Below are positions 1-12,739 of a stretch of DNA of 64,000 nt, piece by piece. Within the stretch, counting starts at the first letter, position 1. Each line of letters starts with the position of its first letter. Below the pieces are notes generated by a model. That model ran no database searches, was not told the origin of the DNA, and saw only the letters and a list, made by a program, of their open reading frames with translations. A program made the translations under genes and the position numbers. Source of the DNA: Synanceia verrucosa (lineage: Eukaryota; Chordata; Actinopteri; Perciformes; Synanceiidae); contig CM056552.1 in the NCBI GenBank assembly GCA_029721515.1, forward strand, positions 15,354,001 through 15,418,000. Direction: 5' to 3'.

Positions 1-247
1 TCCACAAGGCACAACCTATAATACACTGTATGCTTTACACAAAGTTGGACCCTTAGCTGTGCAGTCCAATGCGTCAGGACTGTGGATTGTGCCGTCCTAT
101 CAAGGTCTCATTGTTTTCAGCCAATCTGTGCCGTTTGTCCTCCAGTTGAATAAGACTGATTATTTCAATGTGTAGTCACAGTTCCTACCAAGCCGCCCAG
201 GGATCAGTCCATCCCCCCACTCAAGGAAATCACTTGGAAAGGTCTTG

Positions 248-285
248 ACACACACACGCACGCATGCACGCACACATACACACAC

Positions 286-320
<35 letters not shown>
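248..320. repeat. (CA)n microsatellite, imperfect
   Basis: CA-dinucleotide tract with CACG and CATG interruptions in its first half and a purer CA run in its second half. It codes for nothing; the open frame across it reads only alternating His/Thr. Confidence 0.95.
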
Positions 321-322
<2 letters not shown>

Positions 323-2996
323 TACTGTACTATTTTTCTATATGATACTTGACTTGCATGACCACACAAAATGCCACCGGACAGTAAATCTGTACTTTCC
401 TGTTGAGCTCACAAACCAAGAAAGCTCAGATAATTATATCAGTTTCTTCAGAAAAAATCAGGGAGGTGAACTGTGACCAACACATGCGACTGGGCTGGGC
501 TGTAAAGAATGCAGGATGCAGTCAGTGAGAAAACTTTAATCCATCAGAATCACCCCTTACTGTACATGATAATTTGCAATGTTATCATAATTGCCATTGT
601 GCATATTACTGTCTTATTGTGATATTTGTTTGGGATAAAAAGATAAATTATTTATCCCTATTCCAATCTAATCTGATTTAGTTTTAAATAAACACAAATG
701 TTTCCAAATAAAAACAGAAAAATAAGTAAGCTGAAACATGAAACATAAAACACATCCCTACGGAAATTGTTGTGCAGCAACAAATGTACATGTACATATA
801 GTGCTGAACAGTACAAAATGCAAAATAGAAACAATAAAAAAAAAAAACTTAAAAGCTGCCAAGTTGACAGAATGGATGTAAAACACAAAATTCCATTTTT
901 AGCAGCTTAAATTGTTCTATCTTTCCTAGTTTGTTTCCATAAAGCATTCTCCAGAAGCAGTAGACAGGAATAGAAAGAGTTGATTTAATGACTCCACATA
1001 CATGGCCCCTGGGAAAATTAATTCATACATAAATGTACTGTAGGTATACTGGAAAAATCAATGAGTAATGCTGTCTTCCCATAACAATTTAAAGTCATTA
1101 AAGTCTATTCAGCGAGACACTTGAAGGAGAAAGCCGGCATAGTGTATAGCATGTGTTTGCTTGTTTTTTTTCATGAAATATCCTGCTGGTGTATTTGCCA
1201 CAGTGTGATGCTGCTGCTGTCTGTTCTCCTGCCCTCCTGGAAGTCCCACTGATTGCCAAGCTAGATTATAAAGCGCTTTTCTTTTAGACATTTCATGGGC
1301 AATGACTGCAATAGGGACAATGTGAATGAATAATATCATAACAGCACTTTTCTTTAATCCCCTGATTCTCCACTCGAGCAGTTAAGATGCAGCAGCCAGT
1401 AGCAGCAGACCTTGATATGTCTGGGCAAGATGCCCAGGAAAAATAGAAAAATAGAAAAGTGGAAGACAACGGAGTGCTGGAGCGGCCTACCTATGTGGCT
1501 TCTGTGTGACGATGCGCTGGTCAGTTGTCCCCACAGAGACACCATACAGACGGTCAGCAGCAGCACCCTTCTGCACATGCTCTGTAGGTCCCTCTCCCGC
1601 ATTCTGCAAAAAAAGAAGACATGAAATAATCAGCGGTCGGCCATATTTGCATCACAAAACGCTCAGGTGGGCAGGCCGTCTAACTTGGGTTCACACCAAC
1701 AAGCTCCCAAAGCTTTGGCTTAGCAGCCTGAGGTGGTCAATTAGAGTTACTCCTGAAATCACAAAGCTTGAATCTACAGAGCTTTAACTGGATGCCTTAG
1801 CTGCACTGAGGAAAAGCCTGCTGAAACACAAAATAAGCTGCCCCATGGTGCACAAAACATGTCTGCATACTGCCAGGAAATGGAAACTCATCAGTGGCAG
1901 CCTTCAATAGTAATCAGTGGGTTCACAAAAGGTGGTGGAGTAAATCTGGTTTTAGATCCAGTTTGAACTTGACAAATTTTGGCATTAAAATTTGCTCAGC
2001 TTAAGAATATGAGGTTGTCTTGATGCTGCTGACCAATAGAGCCAGAAAGCTGAGTCCAATATGGAGGATGCTATGGTGGCTTATTAGCTGTCCCAGCCAT
2101 CTTTTTCAACCTCTTAAACTGTTCCGTAAAACAGGAAGGACTTTCAGTCAGTTATGAGACAGGAATTGATGATACATCTTCTGAATGACTGTGAATTTAT
2201 TGTCCCATTAGTGACCATCAAACAAGCTTGCTACCTGTCACCTGCCTCAATGGTTCTCACGTTGCTATCATTAAGTAAACTGATGACCCCTGACTGACAG
2301 GTATATTTGTCTATATATTTCATATTATAGCCACTGTACTAATTAACTCAATTAGTGAACACAATAACTGCAGAAAGTTTGTGTCATTTTGATGAATTTA
2401 GATCCTGTTATTTCCTGGGAAGGTCATCATCACTCATATCCTGTTTATATTTCAAAAAACATATTAAACATAGCAATGCCAGGTTTCGTCACAGAAATTA
2501 ATGAAATGCTGCAATATAGACCAGCTGTATATTTTTTATTCTTACACCCCTTAAAATCAACAAGTCCTATAGCGACCCCTGAAGCTCTAGCAACCCTGAG
2601 TTGGGGTCAGGGCCCACGTTTGAAGCGGTGCTGTAGGACCAAAGAACATCCAGTGTGTTACCAACCAGTGTTATTAACACCCACAGAGATAGAAAAGTAA
2701 TTTTCACCTGTACTCCCTGTAGTTTCATAAAACAACAATCCTCCTCCAACACAGGACCTGATGGTGTTGTAACATGCTTCAAATCAAAAAAAGGAAATTG
2801 GGTGCTCTGATTCAAAAAATAAATGTCAAATGTGCGTGCACCATACCCATCCAATTGTTTCACTATTACTTAACAAAGCTGAGTTGAATTGTAACAGTGA
2901 AACCAGTCCATGTTTGGAGGTCTATCTAGCTACAGTAACCAATTGTAAAAAAATGGTTTATAGCTACTGCATTTATTTCATTAATTATTTAAATAG
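321..2996. other. No gene recognised; AT-rich unique-looking DNA
   Basis: Only short frames without recognisable domains occur. A small inverted repeat GGGATAAA/TTTATCCC sits at 632-658. No tandem array or element ends were identified. Confidence 0.5.
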
Positions 2997-3711
2997 TTAA
3001 AAGTCACCTATTATGCAAAATTCTCTTTATAAAGGTAGTATAACAGTAGTATGTGTCCCCATAGCCTGTGAATGAGGCCCCAGGAGTGAAAAAAGTCTGT
3101 CACCTCCTTCCCCTGCTTGCTCCTCTTCTTTGCCAATGTGTGCTGAAACAGGCAAGTCTAAAATCTCCCCCTCATCTACGTAGATAAGGGGAATGAACCT
3201 CCCACCAGTAGACAACCCTCCTCTAAAGTTACAGAGTGGCCGGCCGCCATTGTTTCTCCTCGCTAACTTTTGCAAACAAACCTGACAAAGTTAGGAGCAA
3301 AGCACGGCAGCTGCTCTGTGTGTTGGCTGCTTCAACAAGCAAAGGAGGCTATTTTTACTCTGTTTTTACCCTGTAGCGTTAGCACTGCAGCTACCGGAGG
3401 TCTGGGGATTGGTTCGTACTGCAGCAATAGCTCCAGTTAGCTTGGTCAGTCCTGCAGTTATTGCTGCTAACCGGAGCTCAAAGCTCGGTTAGTAACTGGA
3501 GCTCTGGAGCTACTTCTTCAGTACTAACCGAGCTGTAGCAGGTAGCAGCTCCGAAGCTACTCCTGCAGTACTTGCTGAGCTACCCGGAGCTACTGTTCCA
3601 GTACTAACTGAGCTCTGGACCTCCGGTTAGCTCGGTTAGTACTTCAGTAGTTCCGGTTAGCTTATATAAAAGTGCAGAAAAAGTATGTATAGCCTAATAG
3701 GAGACCTTTAA
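2997..3711. mobile_element. TTAA-flanked MITE, family 1, copy 1 (with internal palindromic array)
   Basis: The segment begins TTAAAAGTCACCTATTATGC and ends GCCTAATAGGAGACCTTTAA, which are inverted repeats of each other, with TTAA at both edges. A second member lies at 26175-27102. It has the same ends and the same sub-terminal ATATAAAA.TGCAGAAAAA motif near its right end. TTAA targets and TTAAAGG-type ends recall the T2/piggyBac-like MITEs of fish and frogs; that assignment is from memory. The interior holds a GC-richer array of palindromic units (3395-3660). It has no coding capacity and would depend on a transposase supplied elsewhere. Confidence 0.8.
3395..3660. repeat. Palindromic minisatellite inside MITE family 1
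   Basis: About 265 bp of diverged units built from AGCTCGGTTAGTACT, TGCAGTAGCTCCGG and their reverse complements, alternating in orientation, so the array can fold into many small hairpins. The related copy near 26440-26510 has far fewer units, so unit number varies between members. Confidence 0.8.
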
Positions 3712-3777
3712 AGAGGTCTCATGTGGGAACACATCCATATGCACAGTAATGCCATACTGTTTCAAACAATGTGAAAC

Positions 3778-4283
3778 TTAAAGGTATAGTTGGTAATCTT
3801 AGAGAGCTAGTAAGACAGCTAGCTAGATTTGAAAGTGGCACCTTCTCTAAGCCTCCTCAAAGCTCCACACTCTCCTCCCCAGTTGTCTCCACCGATGTTC
3901 ACTCTGGTTTGTCCTCCTAGCTTTATCCATAGTTTTGTCGCAGTCTTTTTTGGCTGCATTTTCTCTGTCATTGTTCCCTACAGAGCACATTTTCCTGCTA
4001 CCTTTGTATTTCTGCAGAGGAGTGTGCTGGATATTTTAATAGTGTGGAGGAGGGAGGGCCGGGGGGGCTTGAGCAGGATGAGACATGATTGGTTCTTTCC
4101 ATTCAAACGAGTGTCAGTTGATTGGTCAGAGTTTTTACAGTCCTGTAGTTGCCACAGAGGTCTGATTCTTCTCACGCCTTTTTTCTGAACACATCATGTA
4201 CTGACTGCTCTCAGGGTGGAAGGAGCATTTCACCCAGTATAACAAAAAGTGTTTCTGAACAGGATTACCAATTACACCTTTAA
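3778..4283. mobile_element. TTAA-flanked MITE, family 2, copy A
   Basis: Left end TTAAAGGTATAGTTGGTAAT and right end ATTACCAATTACACCTTTAA are inverted repeats (18 of 20 match), with TTAA at both borders. Copies B (42259-42816) and C (about 47325-47800) share the GAGCTAG..AGATTTGAAAG block, the Leu/Pro/Ser-rich frame CTCTAAGCTCCTC, and the right-hand block ending near CACCCAGTATAACAAAAAGTGT. It lies only 66 bp from the family 1 element. The open frames across it (3829-4188 plus, 4135-4404 minus) are part of the repeat, not genes. Confidence 0.85.
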
Positions 4284-7200
4284 ATTGAAAAATGGACAAA
4301 TCCCCACAATGATAAACAGTTTTACAGCTGATTGCAGGACGGCCATGTGGCCATGTTTCAGATGATGACAGCTGACCTGTCCCCTGAAGTGTAGAAAAGC
4401 ACAAAAGGTTAACTAGAGCAGTTAGCTCCTGACCAATCCTGTCATTGTGTCAGGGATAATTAATATTCATGATAATCATTATTTATGATATGCTCATCAC
4501 TTTGGAGATGGCCATATCATTGATGAAGTCAGAGGGAAGAATCCTACAAACAGCTGTAAGCATAAAACTCCAGATTCTATTAATGTTTTGGCAAAACCAG
4601 AAGCCAAAATCTAAAGGCACACACTTTAACATTGCAGAAGACAAAAATCCTGAATCTAAAGCAAACATTTTTTTTCTTGAGGCTTTAAACTTAATATCAT
4701 CAATTCAGTTGATGGTTTACATTCTATGCCAGAACCACTGTTAGGGTTATATGTCAGTACCATTGTCTATTGCTTCTTCCATGGGTAGTAACATTAAAAC
4801 TGAAGCTACCGTATCCATTACCACCATTATACCATGGTACTTTTCATCAGGGATAACTGGTTCGGCTAATTAATCCAACCTGATTTAGAGATTAATGTTT
4901 ATGGACTGATATTGGCTCAGAAATGTGGATAAATGATTGTTCACACTTGGTCTTGAGTGCAGAGAAAGCCTATTTAACCAACATTAGTATATTTTATCAA
5001 GATTGTGTGCCTTCATGGCTGTTTCGCATGAGATTTGTTTGAGCAGCATGAGAACATGAGACAAAGCCTGAAAGCAGCAGCCTCATGCCAAAAGTGTGAG
5101 ATTTGGCAACCGTGTACAAACATGCTGCAATTCATAATACCAATTTAGATCTGGAGACAGCGCGAACAAATGAAGTCTGTTTACTCTCTCTGTCTCCCTC
5201 TCCCCCACTCGCTGTCACCTTGCTACCTGGGAGGTGAGTAATGCTGTTTGTGTGGTCTGTCTTAATGTGCTCAGCTCAGTAATCTTCATGTACATTCAGA
5301 GGGCTGTTGTCCAGTAATACTCTCCATCTCCATCTGAGAGGCCTGTGAGCAGAACAAGCAATGCAATCAGCAGCTCATCTAACTGCCAACAGAGCTGGCC
5401 TCTTCTCTCGTGAGTAAGCAGCCGCAAATCACAGCTCTGCTTTGAACTCTGTTCCAATGCAGCCACTCAAATTAGGAAAATGCTTGGTTTCATGAAAAGA
5501 GATCAACTCTTGCTTATCTGGCAGAGGATTGCGTATGAGAGAGATATTTTTGCTGTGACTGCCTTTGTACTGACAGCCAGAGCTGGGTGAGATCTCGACG
5601 AGAGGCTCTAATTCTGTACAGTATCAGACAGCTGACGCAATTGTGGCATTATGAGCATGCAGACTGTAGACAAACATAGACACAGTGTCTGAAATATTAT
5701 CAGTGGGACTATTTGAATCCATTTGGTCAGGTATCGAAGCCAAATTATTGATTTTTGAGCAAAAGGGGTTGGAGCCTCAGTTGGATCCAATGTGAGGTGA
5801 GACCAGTAAAATGATGACCATGACTACCAACAAGGCACATTTTGATTTACTAATGTGAGCATGAGGTCAAATGTGTTGAATGTTAGGGCTTTCCGACTGA
5901 AGTCAGTACAAAATAACTCAGTTTTTGGACATTAAATGTAAACTTTTTGACCACTGGCATAGTACTGCATTTATTAGGCAGGACCACAGACTGCATATAA
6001 CAGGTGGACATAGTTATTGTGATGTCGTTGACTTTAGATATGGAAAATGGACACACACCACAGTGTAACCGATGTGGTTCTCTTGTTGTGTTCACTGGAA
6101 ACTAACCAGTTAAAGTAACTCCCACTGAGTTAGAAAACTCATTGTCACCTGTTGAGGTACGACACAAACACACACCGCCTAAGTTTATCACGATTATTTC
6201 TTACACTTATGTCTTTCTGGGGAAAAAAACAAATATTCCACTTGTAAATATTCTGCAAACAGTCCTATTTCTATTTATTCACAGTGATTGATAACAAGAA
6301 AGGGAGAAAACTAATAAACCTGCTCTGACAGCTGAACTCCAGAAATGATTGGAATTTGAGTGCCCTGTCTGTTGAAAATGAAATGTCTGGCAGTTAGCCT
6401 CGGACTGTTTTATTGCAAACAAGATTTAAATGTACTCCAGCATCTTCTACTACAACTTCCATCTTGTGTCTGGCAGTGTTCAGGTGGCCTGTTGGAGCTG
6501 TTAGCAGCATAATTATTCCACCTGATGGAGAAGGCAGTGAGACCAGGTGGCTCATCACGAAATGACCTGATCAGGGTAAATCTATTTTGTGATAGGTTAA
6601 AGCTGATTTTCACACGCTGGCGGCACACATACACAAATTTAGAGTGGTGATCAGTTTCCATGCACTTTGGATAACATGTTTACAACTTTTTTGGTTTCTC
6701 CACAGCAAGCCTGTACATCGTCTCAAAGTTGTGCACCTATTATGTTAATGACTATATTAATATCCATATTAATATTACAATATTATTCTGTTATTATATG
6801 ACAATTTGATTTCTGTGTGATTTACACAAACCTGCTAGCCAACAGTTTATAGGGGTGCATGCCCAAAAGAAAGGAATTCCTGGATGGAGGGAAAAACACA
6901 CTTATTTTTTAAATTTGAACATCAAAAGGTTTTTGGATGTGTGCAAATATTGCAACTCTGACCTTTTCAAGAAGGTTATTGAAGGAATGGAAGAGTGTGG
7001 CTATGTTCATCTGCCATCGGTTATCTTATCTTAATGCATGAAATACATATGGAATATTAATTTTAATCAGCCATGTTACCTGTATAAAGGGAATATTGTA
7101 TTTTTTTAAAAATCTGGCTGGAAGGTCTTAATGTACATTTCAATGCTTCTTTAACAACAGAATGTTGTAATGAAGGCATCTGCAGTCACGAAACATTCAC

Positions 7201-7320
7201 ACTGAAATCATCTTCCAAACATTCACATATATTTACATCACCTCCAATACTGTCTCATCACAACTAAAGCATAGATAATGTTTTTATGGTTATGTGTGAG
7301 CAACACAAATCATGTAAACA
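4284..7320. other. No gene recognised
   Basis: AT-rich sequence with short frames only. No element ends, tandem arrays or exon-like segments could be supported. Confidence 0.45.
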
Positions 7321-7321
7321 T

Positions 7322-7480
7322 TGTAAATATTAAGTTTACTGTCTCAGTTTCTAGGTTTACGTCTTCTTCACGACAGGATGATGTTCATTTAGTAAATGAT
7401 AGTCCTGTTTAGAGAGCTAATAACCATTTTTCCTTATTCCACTTGAAACAGACTTCTAACTACTAACAACAACTCTGTGC
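7322..7480. repeat. Interspersed repeat remnant
   Basis: The block around ATGATGTTCATTTAGTAAAT followed by AGTCCTGTTTAGAG resembles part of a common teleost interspersed repeat that I recall, whose other portion is represented at 16559-16870. The link between the two is from memory; the two segments do not overlap each other. Confidence 0.35.
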
Positions 7481-7521
7481 ACGTCACACTATTTCTTCTT
7501 CTTCTTTAGACTAGACACAGT

Positions 7522-7990
7522 TAGGGCTGGGCGATATGGCCTAAAATTGATAGCGCAGTATAATTTGAACCGCAGACGTATATATCATGGTATACTTTGG
7601 TAAGTAAATTACAGCATAACAGTCTCTTAATGGTTACCTTATCCCATGGTAAAAGCATTCAAGCAGGAAGTTGTTTTTTTAAACTATTAAATAACATAAA
7701 AGTCAAGAATATCACTTCAAGAAAATGTATTGTCCAAAACTGTACTTGTAGACAACATAAAACAAGTTACTTCACACCTCACACTGTTAACACAATACTA
7801 CTGCCTTCAGTATCAGCCCTACACAAAGTCTGCTAGCTTAATGCTAACACATAATGGAAAACGGCATAGACAGGCTAACGTAAATTAGCATCGCAACCAC
7901 GATCATTTGAGCTTGTTAAACAAACGGCTATATTCAACACAAACAGTGCAGCTGCACACATAGTAGAACATGTGACAACCAACATTACTT
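7522..7990. mobile_element. hAT-like non-autonomous element, truncated copy
   Basis: Begins TTAGGGCTGGGCGATATGG and runs closely parallel to 9934-10385, for example the shared block AATGGTTACCTTATCCCATG and the TAGCATTG-type tail. Similarity stops near 7990, so the right end is missing. The TAGGGCTG start is typical of fish hAT-type elements. The frame at 7597-7836 is part of the repeat. Confidence 0.75.
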
Positions 7991-8559
7991 TCTCCCCGTG
8001 TTGGCAGGTGTTTGAGCAGAGCGCAGCCTCTGGCTCTGTGCGCTTTCTTTTATTATTATTAGTTATTAGAAATCACTTTTGCAATGACATCCTAGATAGC
8101 AACAATACATTATAATGACTATGCTAAGCTAAGCTAATGGCAGTGCTACCAGTTTAGGGCAATGGCTGAACCACCTAAAAAACGCATTTGCTCACTTATT
8201 TAACTCTCGGGACTGTGAGGAAAGTAAATTTCACATAAGGGTGGAATATCCCTTTACCTTAGTGGTTTTGTAGCACACACATTGGACTTCTATCATCGAC
8301 CCCAACCACACTTCTGTGTGGAACATTAAATTATTCCTTCAACAAGTGTTAGACTATTAGATGGTATAAATTACATAACGTTAGGAGACCACTATGAACA
8401 AGAAAGGAGCTAAATGGAAGATAAACTCCATAAACTGCCTCACTGAGTGGTTGAGGAAACAGGTGCTGACTACATGTGGCTTTTTACTTAACGAGACATC
8501 AATTAACCACGCACAATTAGCAACTCATCTTGTTTTGATGAGCAAGAAAACTTTCTCTA

Positions 8560-8780
8560 TGAATGGATACCCATGGCGTTTTATAGAGACATCCATGGTC
8601 TCCAGAGGATAAATCCTACTGACTTTGGTGATCTTCAAGCTCCACATGGATTATTGGTACATTATCTAACACATTGATGTCTCACTCAGGATGAATTTGA
8701 ACAATTTAGGCAATCATTAACTGGTCAAAATGTAATTTGGCCAACACTGACTGAAAATTTGGTTTGGTTAACCAATATGT
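8560..8780. repeat. Degenerate interspersed repeat fragment
   Basis: GACATCCATGGTCTCCAGAG followed by AATCCTACTGACTTTGGTGA, then a second related half containing CTCAGGATGAATTTGAAC, resembles a widespread teleost repeat that I recall. No in-window partner is present to confirm it. Confidence 0.35.
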
Positions 8781-9298
8781 TGACGTTCAGGCTGTTCTCA
8801 TAGACTGTTCCTAGTTTTTTTCACATATAGCTTTCTTTTGTTACTTTAACCCAGATCACTTTCTCTCGTTAATCTAACTGAGCAGTTTTTGTCCTGGAAC
8901 CACATTTAATTTAATCCTAACTAAGTTGTCTCCTGTGAAGAAGGAATTTTATTGTAATAAGAGTGAAAACTGACCCTGGAATTTTGTAGGAAAATGCACG
9001 AAAAATCCATAATAACTTTTGATAAAATATCATATATTTTATGCTGTATGAGCATACAACATTTCGACGTTTGCTCACCTGTGGGCTGTTTAACTTAATT
9101 CACTGTCTTACTTCAGGATATTCATCTAATGCTTAATAGGCACCTTGCATATTGTTTGCAAATTTTGTGTTGCACAGCAACTGTAGCAACATAACACTCC
9201 TTTCACCCTTTGATCTGTTTTTGATGTCTTTTTTTTATTAGGAGTATCACTGCTGCTCATTGTGAGAAGAAGTCTCCTCTCTGATTATGTCTCTGACT

Positions 9299-9299
<1 letters not shown>

Positions 9300-9332
<33 letters not shown>
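9300..9332. repeat. (AC)n microsatellite
   Basis: Uninterrupted AC dinucleotide run of about 16 units. Confidence 0.97.
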
Positions 9333-9334
<2 letters not shown>

Positions 9335-9921
9335 CTGTCAGACAACAAATTTGTCCCTGAGCACCTATTTCCTTTCAGCAGCAGCAGCGAATAAATGGGA
9401 CAACTAAGACAGAGGAGTGTGTTTACAGCTGATACATGACAGGGACCGGACAAGCTCGAGGTGGCTGCTGTGGTTGGAGGGCAAAACAAAAGCAATGCTG
9501 CTGTTTATGTTAGGCATTAGCATTGTTTACCTCTGCTCTGAATATTGCAAACAGTTGGTTGTGTGGACCAGCAGGCATGCCCCGGGCCGAGCCTTCCCTC
9601 AGTTGCATACACAGTTATCACACTGACATAGAAAACATGGAGTCTGCTGAAAGGTGTCACATCAGCACAGTTAAGCCAAATCTTGACTTAATGTCCTGCT
9701 GTGATGGCTGCTGTATGATATTCACTATCCGTAATCTTGCAGAGATCAACTCCTTAACATACAGCTTGTGTAAAAATCAGCTCAATTGAATGGAAATATT
9801 TCTGATGCCTTGTGAATCTTCTTGTACACATTTCTCCTAAATTCAGCCTGATATCAGTGTAATGACGCAGGTTAGAGATATAAACTATATCCTACAGCAA
9901 GCAGTAATAGCAGGCTTATAA
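9333..9921. other. No gene recognised
   Basis: Two overlapping short plus-strand frames (9417-9626 and 9523-9789) show no recognisable domain or splice context. Nothing else could be supported. Confidence 0.4.
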
Positions 9922-9933
9922 TAGGGCTGCAAA

Positions 9934-10638
9934 TAGAGATGGGCAATATGGCCTAAAATTTATATAGCGGTATAATGTGAACCATAGATGGTAAATGGTA
10001 TATATCACAGTATACTTTGGTATGTAAATGACAGCATAACAGTTTCTTAATGGTTACCTTATCCCATGGTAAAAGCATTCAAGCAGGAAGTGTCTTTTAA
10101 ACTATTAAAGAACATAAAAGTACTTCAAGAAAATGTATTGTGCAAAACTGTAATTGTCGAAAACATAAAACAAGTAACTTCACACTGTTAACCCAACAGT
10201 ACTGCCGTCAGTATTAGCCCTACACAAAGTCCGCTAGCTCAATGCTAACACATAATGGAAAACACCATAGATGGGCTAAAGTAAATTAACATTGCGACCG
10301 CGACCATTTTAATTTGTTAAACAAAGGCTATATACAACACAAACAGTGCAGCTGCACACATAGTAGAACATATGACAACCAACAATACTTACAGGCATAT
10401 ATTTGAGCTAATTCTGTAAAACAGTGAAACCTTTGAGAGTTTAGCTGCCGCTTGTCTTCTACAGTTACTCCGCACATCTTGCGATTTTTTTTTTTTTTTT
10501 ACCAGCTCCTTCTTCTCCGCTGTCTCTGTGCTTACAGCCATTTTCATTCTGAGGCAGGTGTGATGACATCATCAACGGTAATCTCTACCGTGGGCCAAAT
10601 TTTCCACCAAATACCAAATACCACGTATTGCAGCCCTA
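9934..10638. mobile_element. hAT-like non-autonomous element, complete copy, nested in an older hAT end
   Basis: Starts TAGAGATGGGCAATATGG and ends TATTGCAGCCCTA. The flanks are GCTGCAAA (9926-9933) and GCCGCAAC (10639-10646), a 6-of-8 match consistent with an aged 8-bp hAT target duplication. It shares over 400 bp with the truncated copy at 7522. The flanking host reads TAGGGCTGCAA on the left and CTAAGGATTACTTTC on the right, itself the end of another hAT-type element, so this is an insertion into an insertion. It encodes no transposase. Confidence 0.7.
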
Positions 10639-10646
10639 GCCGCAAC

Positions 10647-10740
10647 TAAGGATTACTTTCATAAATGATTAATCTGCCAGTAATAGCCTTGTTCATTCAA
10701 TTCTAAAAGTCAGTATAGCGATAATAGTGAGCCTGGGGTG
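10647..10740. mobile_element. Remnant of the outer hAT-like element
   Basis: CTAAGGATTACTTTCATAAA followed by TGATTAATCTGCC continues the TAGGGCTGCAA found at 9922-9932, on the other side of the nested insertion. The far end of this older element was not found. Confidence 0.45.
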
Positions 10741-10863
10741 ACTGTCTAAAATATCTTAAGATATTTAATTCACAATGACATTAAACAGAGAAGATTAGCA
10801 AATAATAACAATTCAGAGAATATAAGCTGGGAGTTTTGACAAATGACAAATGGTTATCAAAAC

Positions 10864-10962
10864 CGTTTCAGTTCCTGCTTTGATCTCTGTGGCGTATACC
10901 GTCTCTTTATGCTCTGAATCCATCTCCCAGAAGCCACAAAATTACTCAAGCCTGCGGGAGAC
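10864..10962. repeat. Interspersed repeat, copy 1 of 2
   Basis: Matches 44759-44858 along its length: TTCCTGCTTTGAT.TCTGTGG, then CTCTTTATG, CTCCCAGAAGC and AATTACTC. Same orientation, about 34 kb apart. Family not identified. Confidence 0.7.
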
Positions 10963-12737
10963 TTATCGGAGACCCGCTGTCTGAAAAACACACTGACATC
11001 AAAATACGTCAGTGGAAAGAGTTAATCATCTAATTGTTTCAGCTTGAGTTAGCTCTGGCCAAGAATGTAATGTATCTTATTGATTTAAGAGTTAAAATTA
11101 ACACTGTAAAAAAGCAATATAACTACAATGAATTGACAGCAATTACTTTCACTATTTCTGTGCCCTTAAACTTGATGTAGAAATACAAGTGTTATACAGT
11201 CAAATATTAAAGCACTTCACTGACCTTGTGTTTAACACAGCCATTTATAAAATCAATTCTATTAAAGAAAAATATTTTTCAGGAAATGTGTTTACAATGA
11301 GACCAGCTCGCCTGAGGGATGTACAATATTTAGAGCAAAAATCATTTATATTGAGTGGCTCATTGCACCAGTGAGTCAAAACATATCATAGTATGCACTC
11401 TTTCATTCCAGAGTTAAATCCAACATTTGGGGCTCAGGACAGTGATTTTTACATTTAATCTCCCTGATCTACATGCTTTTAAAACGCACATAAACAAGAA
11501 GCATGCAGACTCCAAACACTGCTAGACACGATTTCTGAGTGTTAGGACAATTAAAGAAAACTACCTTTATAAAAACTACTTTTAAACTCTGAATTGAAAT
11601 GGAAGTGATGAGTGTTAAAAACAAGATCTAATATTAGACAGATCAGAGAGATCTGTGATGAGCTGCTCATTTAATGGACGGCTGAAAAGAAATTCGCTCT
11701 GGTGGTGATAATAATTACTTCCTCTGCCATCCTCTCCTGCATGTGGAAAGCATGCCTGAAATGTATTTCTGCACCTTGTTTTAAAGTGTTTTTCCTGATA
11801 ATAACAAAAAGGTGAAAAACAGAAGTGTCTGGGAGGCAGAGGCGGTGCAAAGGAATCCAAAGGAACAACTGTTTCACAGAAGGGTTGTAATGACAGGATG
11901 AGCAGGAGAGCGCACCACTTAAATCCCTAGATGGATGGATTGAGGGAACGGCCATTTCCATAAAGTGATAGAATTTGCCCCCGGTGTGTTTTTGTTCTCA
12001 CAAATCCTGTGCAATCCTACAGATAACTGGAAACAAGAAAAAAGATTTGCACATTACACATCTGACTGCCATGGGAGAATCACACAACAAGTGACAGGCG
12101 AGCATCAGGCAGCCTGTCAGCGACAGCTTTAACTCAGCAGGTTACCTGACAAAATTATAACTTCTTAGGGAATAGTGCACGGCGTGTAATCAAATGCAAA
12201 ATTACCACTCCAGCATATGGCTCAGTTGGCAGACAAGTACAAGATGTTTTAAGTATGTAAATTTGACAGCATCATACAGTACAGAAAAAATAATTATCAT
12301 GCTCATTTGTGTTTTTTCTTTGCTCCAAACTCTAAAAGAAACATAACTAAAATGTGTTCATCTTGCAGTTTCAGCGTTGTTCTATATATCCAGTATTCAT
12401 CCTGCTGGTCTTATTATCAACTCAACCTCATTATTTGTCATACTATAGCCTGCTATGCTACAAATCAAATATAACCACCATGCATTTTTAGACCAGTGTA
12501 TTCTCAGAGCTGCCTTAAATTATCAGTGTGCTCACAGCGAGCTTTACAAGCAGCAGCAAGTGCTTTGCAATTTTTTTTTTACCTGTATTTTGACAGTCAG
12601 GCAACACACACCATTGGTTATTTATTGGTCTGTAGGAGACTGAATGCAGTATTGAGAAATAAACTGCAGGGAACACTGTGTTGAATTATGTACAGCTGCA
12701 TGTTTTGGGGTTGAAATATAAAGACTATATTCAATTA
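10963..12737. other. No gene recognised
   Basis: AT-rich sequence with only short frames and no element ends seen. Confidence 0.45.
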
Positions 12738-12739
12738 TA

